Assembly: GCF_900156865.1 (NCBI RefSeq)
Contig: NZ_LT732529.1
Location: 142,300 to 206,299, forward strand
Source of the DNA: Litchfieldia sinesaloumensis
GTDB lineage: Bacteria; Bacillota; Bacilli; Bacillales; Bacillaceae_L
Direction: 5' to 3'
DNA: 64,000 bases
Of this stretch, positions 59,652-64,000 are shown piece by piece. Within the stretch, counting starts at the first letter, position 1, and every line of letters starts with the position of its first letter. Both the position numbers and the translations under genes were made by a program. The notes below the pieces were generated by a model. It was not told the origin of the DNA. It saw nothing but the letters and a program-made list of their open reading frames with translations, and did not search any database.

Positions 59652-60897
59652 GTTCTGGATTATTCTTTTTCACACCTATATCAGTAAATTAAAGACAAAA
59701 TCCTTTATTATCACAACAATTATTACAGCACTTATTGTCTTTGGTCTATCAAATATTCAAACAATTATTGAAAAATTCGATCAGGATGAAGTGAAGCAGG
59801 TTGCTGTTCTAACAGAATCGGATGAACTTTTTCATGCCTATGAACAGTCCTTAACAGCTATGTCTAGTAGTATTGTTATCGAAAAAATGGACGGAACAGA
59901 AGAACAAGCCGAGGAGCGGGTTACATCTGATGAGATAACAGGATATCTCATGTTGACGGAAACGTCTGAAGGACTTCCGCAAGGATCATATAAAGCACTA
60001 TCCATAACTGATTCAGCAGTTACTGACCAATTAGAACAGGCTCTCCAACAATTAAAGGTGACGATTGCGACTACAAAAGCGGGATTAAGCCCCGAACAGA
60101 TTAATGAACTGTATGCACCAGTCCAATTTGACAAGGTGGCTCTGGAGGAACATGCAAAATCTGAGGAAGAGCTTAATCAAGCTCGAGGTTTAGTTTATGT
60201 GCTCTTATTTGTCATTTATTTTGCAGTTATCATGTACGCAAATATGATTGCCATGGAGGTAGCGACTGAAAAATCTTCTCGTGTTATGGAGATCCTCATT
60301 TCAAGTGTATCCCCAATTAAGCAAATGTTTGGGAAAATTCTCGGTATTGCTTTATTGAGCTTAACCCAATTTGCTGTAATCTTGGCGGTAGGATATGGTT
60401 CCTTAAAGCAAAGTATGAGTGGAATGGAAGGGGGATTCTTTGAAGTATTTGGATTTGGAGAGTTGCCTGTTTCAACATTTGTATATGCGGGAGTTTTCTT
60501 TATCCTTGGGTATTTCCTTTTTGCTACGTTAGCTGCATTTTTAGGGTCCTTAGTTAGTCGAATAGAAGACGTGCAACAAATGATTACACCGATGACCCTA
60601 TTGATTATAGCTGCGTTTATGATTGCAATGTTTGGTCTTACAAAACCAGAATCGTCATTTATTACGATTACGTCATATATTCCGTTCTTTGCACCGATGA
60701 TTATGTTCCTTCGTGTCGGTATGTTAACCTTACCTGTATGGGAAATCGCATTATCAATCGGAATACTTGTACTGACCATAACACTTTTAGCAATATTTGG
60801 TGCTAGAGTATATCGTGGAGGGGTTCTAATGTACGGAAAATCTTCCTCCTTTAAAGACATTAAGAAGGCCTTACAACTAACAAAGAATGATAAATAA
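59644..60897 (+). CDS. yhaP: ABC-2 transporter permease YhaP
   Basis: A 417-residue permease, one helix near the N-terminus (about 18-38), an extracytoplasmic domain (about 45-175) and five or six helices in the second half (about 180-395). The motif ATEKSSRVMEILISSVSPIKQMFGKILG marks the NatB/ABC-2 family. Start ATG 59644 overlaps the yhaQ stop by 8 nt; an in-frame GTG three codons earlier is less likely. Confidence 0.93.
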   Translation: MNKFWIILFHTYISKLKTKSFIITTIITALIVFGLSNIQTIIEKFDQDEVKQVAVLTESDELFHAYEQSLTAMSSSIVIEKMDGTEEQAEERVTSDEITGYLMLTETSEGLPQGSYKALSITDSAVTDQLEQALQQLKVTIATTKAGLSPEQINELYAPVQFDKVALEEHAKSEEELNQARGLVYVLLFVIYFAVIMYANMIAMEVATEKSSRVMEILISSVSPIKQMFGKILGIALLSLTQFAVILAVGYGSLKQSMSGMEGGFFEVFGFGELPVSTFVYAGVFFILGYFLFATLAAFLGSLVSRIEDVQQMITPMTLLIIAAFMIAMFGLTKPESSFITITSYIPFFAPMIMFLRVGMLTLPVWEIALSIGILVLTITLLAIFGARVYRGGVLMYGKSSSFKDIKKALQLTKNDK

Positions 60898-60930
60898 ATT
60901 ACCAAAGGACTAGTACTCTAGTTGCCTTAT

Positions 60931-60967
60931 AAACCGAGGGGATGCATTCACCCTCGGTTTTTTTTGT
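60931..60967 (+). terminator. Terminator after yhaP
   Basis: AAACCGAGGG pairs with CCCTCGGTTT, followed by eight T. Confidence 0.9.
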
Positions 60968-61072
60968 GATTCAAAAACCGTAACAATTAAAAAGTTCACA
61001 AACAAGAACGTGCATTCGTATTTTAAAGGTGTTAAAATAATGTAAATGAGACTAAGGATAAGGAGTTGTGTG

Positions 61073-62305
61073 ATGGATTCGATAACTTTTTTACATATCG
61101 CGGATTTACATTTGGACAGTCCTTTTTCAGGATTGGCAAATTTACCATCGAACATTTTTAAACGTGTACAAGAAAGTACTTTTACCTCCTTTACTAGACT
61201 AGTCACTATTGCAATTGAGCAAAAGGTTGATTTTATAATCATCGCAGGTGATATCTTCGATGGAGAAGACCGGAGTTTACGTGCACAATCAAGATTTCGC
61301 CGGGAAATGGAACGTCTTCAAGAACATAATATTGAAGCGTTTGTCACTCACGGTAATCATGACCACCTTGGTGGAAATTGGCCACATTTCGAATGGCCAA
61401 GCAATGTCCATGTATTTCTAAATGAAGATGTTGAGGTACTTCCTTATAAGAAAGATGGACTACATATTGCGAATATATACGGCTTTAGCTATACGAAAAG
61501 GGCTGTACTTGAAAATAAGACTGAATCCTATGTAAAGGTAGAAAATGCACCGTTTCATATTGGTATACTACATGGAAGTAAAGAGGGAGAAAGTGCTCAT
61601 AGCCGCTATGCTCCATTCTTACTATCCGAATTACAGGCAAAAGGTTTCGACTATTGGGCTCTTGGCCATATTCACAAAAGTGAGATTCTTTCTGAGGATC
61701 CACTTATTATTTATCCTGGGAATATTCAGGGACGTCACAAAAAGGAGACAGGTGAAAAGGGTGGTTATCTAGTAAATTTATCGAAAGTTGGGATAGATTA
61801 TACATTTTTTCCAACATCAGATCTTATTTGGGAAGATACCATTATCGATATCACGAATCTTACTAGTTTTGATGAGTTAGTAGATATGTCACTATCTCAT
61901 CTCGAGTACCTTCGCAAGGAAAAGCAGGGCTTGTTTGTAACAATTGAGTATACAGGATTAGGCATCCTTCACGAACAACTCCAGGAAAATGTAATAAAAG
62001 AAGACCTATTATCACTCCTAAACGATGATTTAGTAGGAGAAAATTTTATTTATATTGTCGCCATTAAACAAAATCTACAAATCGACATTGGACGTGAGAA
62101 GTTAAAGCAAGACTCTCACTTTATGAGTGACTTGTTGAAGAACATCGAGACCTATCAGGATTTTGAACAGGCAATACGGTCTCTCCGAAACCATCAAAGC
62201 TTCCGGAGATATGTAGATACATTTACAGGAGAAGAGTTACAGGAGATTCTTCGTGATGCGGAAAATCTGATTCTTCGCGAACTTTATTATTCAAATAGGA
62301 GGTGA
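61073..62305 (+). CDS. yhaO: SbcD-like DNA repair exonuclease YhaO
   Basis: A 410-residue metallophosphoesterase nuclease. Di-metal motifs are in order: HIADLHLDSPF (D-x-H), AGDIFDGED, THGNHDHLGG, LHGSKEG and ALGHIHKSE. The C-terminal ~150 residues form the partner-binding region. It forms a pair with the following SbcC-like ATPase YhaN; such complexes process DNA ends. Start ATG 61073 behind ATAAGGAG; an upstream in-frame start would precede this site. Confidence 0.94.
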   Translation: MDSITFLHIADLHLDSPFSGLANLPSNIFKRVQESTFTSFTRLVTIAIEQKVDFIIIAGDIFDGEDRSLRAQSRFRREMERLQEHNIEAFVTHGNHDHLGGNWPHFEWPSNVHVFLNEDVEVLPYKKDGLHIANIYGFSYTKRAVLENKTESYVKVENAPFHIGILHGSKEGESAHSRYAPFLLSELQAKGFDYWALGHIHKSEILSEDPLIIYPGNIQGRHKKETGEKGGYLVNLSKVGIDYTFFPTSDLIWEDTIIDITNLTSFDELVDMSLSHLEYLRKEKQGLFVTIEYTGLGILHEQLQENVIKEDLLSLLNDDLVGENFIYIVAIKQNLQIDIGREKLKQDSHFMSDLLKNIETYQDFEQAIRSLRNHQSFRRYVDTFTGEELQEILRDAENLILRELYYSNRR

Positions 62306-62309
62306 CGGG

Positions 62310-64000
62310 ATGAAAATTATTGGTATTCAGGTCTATGGCTATGGAAAACTCGAAAATTTAGAATTAGGTAACCTGTCTCCTAATCTTCAACTCTTTTTTG
62401 GACAAAATGAAGCGGGAAAATCAACACTTATGTCTTTTATTCATAGTATCTTATTTGGATTTCCTATGAAACAACAGAATGATCAACGCTATATACCAAA
62501 AACGGGGACAAAATATGGTGGGAAGCTTATCCTCCAAACGAATGAATATGGCACAATTGTAATCGAAAGACTGCCCGGAAAAGCCACAGGTGATGTTTCT
62601 ATTTATTTTCCAGATGGAACGGTAAAAGGGGAAGAATTTATCTCGGAACTCTTCCTAGGAATGGATAAAAGTCTCTATCAGAATGTATATTCCTTTAATA
62701 CACAGGGGCTTCAAGGTGTACATAACTTAAAGAGTGAAGATTTAGGAGGTTTATTATTTTCTGCTGGAACGGTTGGAACAGATGCTTTGCTCGAATTGCA
62801 AACGAAACTATCAAAAGAGATGGACGGTCTCTATAAGCCTAAAGGAAAGAACCCTCCCCTTAATGTGGAACTATTACGGCTTAAGGAGGAACATACAAAA
62901 GTTGCGAAGTGGCAGGAAAAAAACAACGAATACGAGGAATTGCTAGAGGAAAAGAAACGAATTGAAAATGAACTATTATACCTGGATTCTAGAAAACATT
63001 ACATAAAGAATAACATTAATGATTCGGAGAAGTTGCAAACAATTCAACCTTTATTAGAGGAATATCAAACCTTATCAAATCGTTTGAAAACACTACCAGT
63101 TTTTGAACCATTTCCAGAGGATGGACTAAATCGACTAGAACAACTACATGCACAAATAAAGCCATATGAGGCACAATTAGCTTCTTTACATGAGCAGTCT
63201 CTAAAATGGAATAAGCAAAAACAGGCTATCGATTTATCGACAAAATATCTAGAGCTTGAACAGCAAATTACTGAATTAGTTGAAAATAAGAGTTTATTTA
63301 ATGAAAAACAAACAAGATATCAAGCCTTAACAAGAGAAATACAACAGGTAGACGATGAACTAAAACGACTGAGGGATCAAATAGGTTTTTCTTTGTCAGA
63401 AAAAGACATTTTCGTATTGCCACTGAGTATTGCTACTAAGGATGAATTTTCAGAGCTTGTTACTGAAGCAACTAGACATAAACAGCAGAAGCATTACTTA
63501 GATGATAGTTTTTCCCAGGCGAAGGAAGCCTTAGAAACTAGTGAGCAAAAGCTGAAGACGTTACACCAACAAGTTCTGTCAGAGAAAGAACGTAAGCATT
63601 ACGAAAAAATGAAAAATCAGCATTTAGTTCAAGATAGTCTAGTGAAAGATAAGGTATTAATTGAGGAAGAACTAAAAAGAATCGATCAAAAAATACATCG
63701 AGTTTCAACGAAAGAGTCAGATAATAAATCCAAGCTTACTCGCTTGTTTTACGGAGTTAGTGTTGCATTAGTTATTGTATCCATTTATTTTTATCTGTCT
63801 CAAGAATGGCTTACCGGTGTAATTATCACAATCGTGGCTCTTAGTATGCTTCCGATTTCCAAGATAGTAACTTCTAAGATGTCTTCATCCTATATTCAAG
63901 AGCTTCATGATGATAGGGAAAGACTACTGAAAGAACTCCATTCGATACAAGAGGAGTTAACCCAAAGCAATATAAAGGATGACGGAGAAATAGTTAAGAT
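62310..64000 (+). CDS. yhaN: SbcC/Rad50-like ATPase YhaN (5' part, runs off the window)
   Basis: At least 563 residues before the window ends. Walker A FGQNEAGKST near residue 30, followed by the Rad50-type N-lobe (GGKLILQTNE; NTQGLQGVHNLKSEDLGGLLFSAG), then a long coiled coil from about 185. Near residues 476-516 two membrane helices interrupt the coil (LFYGVSVALVIVSIYFYL and GVIITIVALSML), so the arm is probably anchored in the membrane, a feature of the YhaN branch. ATG behind AGGAGGTGA, 4 nt after the yhaO stop; the pair is co-translated. Confidence 0.92.
   Translation, partial: MKIIGIQVYGYGKLENLELGNLSPNLQLFFGQNEAGKSTLMSFIHSILFGFPMKQQNDQRYIPKTGTKYGGKLILQTNEYGTIVIERLPGKATGDVSIYFPDGTVKGEEFISELFLGMDKSLYQNVYSFNTQGLQGVHNLKSEDLGGLLFSAGTVGTDALLELQTKLSKEMDGLYKPKGKNPPLNVELLRLKEEHTKVAKWQEKNNEYEELLEEKKRIENELLYLDSRKHYIKNNINDSEKLQTIQPLLEEYQTLSNRLKTLPVFEPFPEDGLNRLEQLHAQIKPYEAQLASLHEQSLKWNKQKQAIDLSTKYLELEQQITELVENKSLFNEKQTRYQALTREIQQVDDELKRLRDQIGFSLSEKDIFVLPLSIATKDEFSELVTEATRHKQQKHYLDDSFSQAKEALETSEQKLKTLHQQVLSEKERKHYEKMKNQHLVQDSLVKDKVLIEEELKRIDQKIHRVSTKESDNKSKLTRLFYGVSVALVIVSIYFYLSQEWLTGVIITIVALSMLPISKIVTSKMSSSYIQELHDDRERLLKELHSIQEELTQSNIKDDGEIVK

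Overview
The window is chromosomal DNA from a low-GC, spore-forming Gram-positive of the family Bacillaceae. Evidence: an alpha/beta-type SASP, SpoVR, the YheC/YheD spore-coat-associated ATP-grasp family, flotillin FloT with its NfeD partner, an ECF SigY-type operon, HPr/CcpA-style regulation, and gene order following the Bacillus subtilis glp-yhd-yhe-yha segment. Species cannot be fixed from sequence alone. No rRNA or tRNA genes and no CRISPR array were seen.

Layout. 1-1.5 kb: end of a Spo0E-like gene, then a complete IS3-family element sitting inside a former bidirectional terminator. 1.5-7.7 kb: HPr-like gene, glpK, glpD (with a leader terminator/antiterminator) and the phosphoglucomutase pgcA, with an array of eight 53-bp repeats between glpD and pgcA. 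7.7-10.5 kb: yhdB, yhdC, spoVR and a DGC-domain protein. 10.7-21.3 kb: mixed accessory and membrane genes (Usp, SulP, CBO0543, a holin-like protein with a Gln-rich tail, EcsC, a CrcB pair, a short flavoprotein, a large YhgE, a stand-alone GTP cyclohydrolase II). 21.3-26 kb: a second 53-bp repeat array, a K+ channel, membrane proteins, a MarR regulator, and the PiT phosphate transporter with its DUF47 partner. 26.1-29.7 kb: a tight four-gene operon of unknown function (unknown protein, DUF3419/BtaA-like SAM enzyme, GNAT protein, heme-oxygenase-like diiron protein) behind two palindromic operators; this is the best candidate for an undescribed pathway. 29.9-36.6 kb: class A PBP, yuaF-floT, sigY operon. 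36.7-44.4 kb: ThiF/MoeB, a 27-aa membrane peptide gene, truncated hemoglobin behind an Fnr-like box, CorC/MpfA-like, small spore-type genes, sspB-like gene, msmX with its PucR-type neighbour. 44-49.4 kb: four tandem YheC/YheD ATP-grasp genes plus yheE. 49.7-64 kb: yheB, yheA, yhaX, hemZ, a three-gene fatty-acid module (acyl-CoA dehydrogenase, acyl-CoA ligase, enoyl-CoA hydratase) with cre-like sites, a yhzD-like gene, yhaQP, yhaO and the 5' part of yhaN.

Working together: glpK/glpD/pgcA and msmX are carbon-uptake and central-carbon functions with HPr/CcpA logic; the acyl-CoA genes form a beta-oxidation set under likely catabolite repression; yhaO/yhaN encode an SbcDC-like nuclease/ATPase pair; sspB, spoVR, yheCD and yhaX belong to sporulation. 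Intergenic DNA is unusually rich in 51-53-bp tandem repeats (four arrays) and in fragments of a second dispersed repeat.
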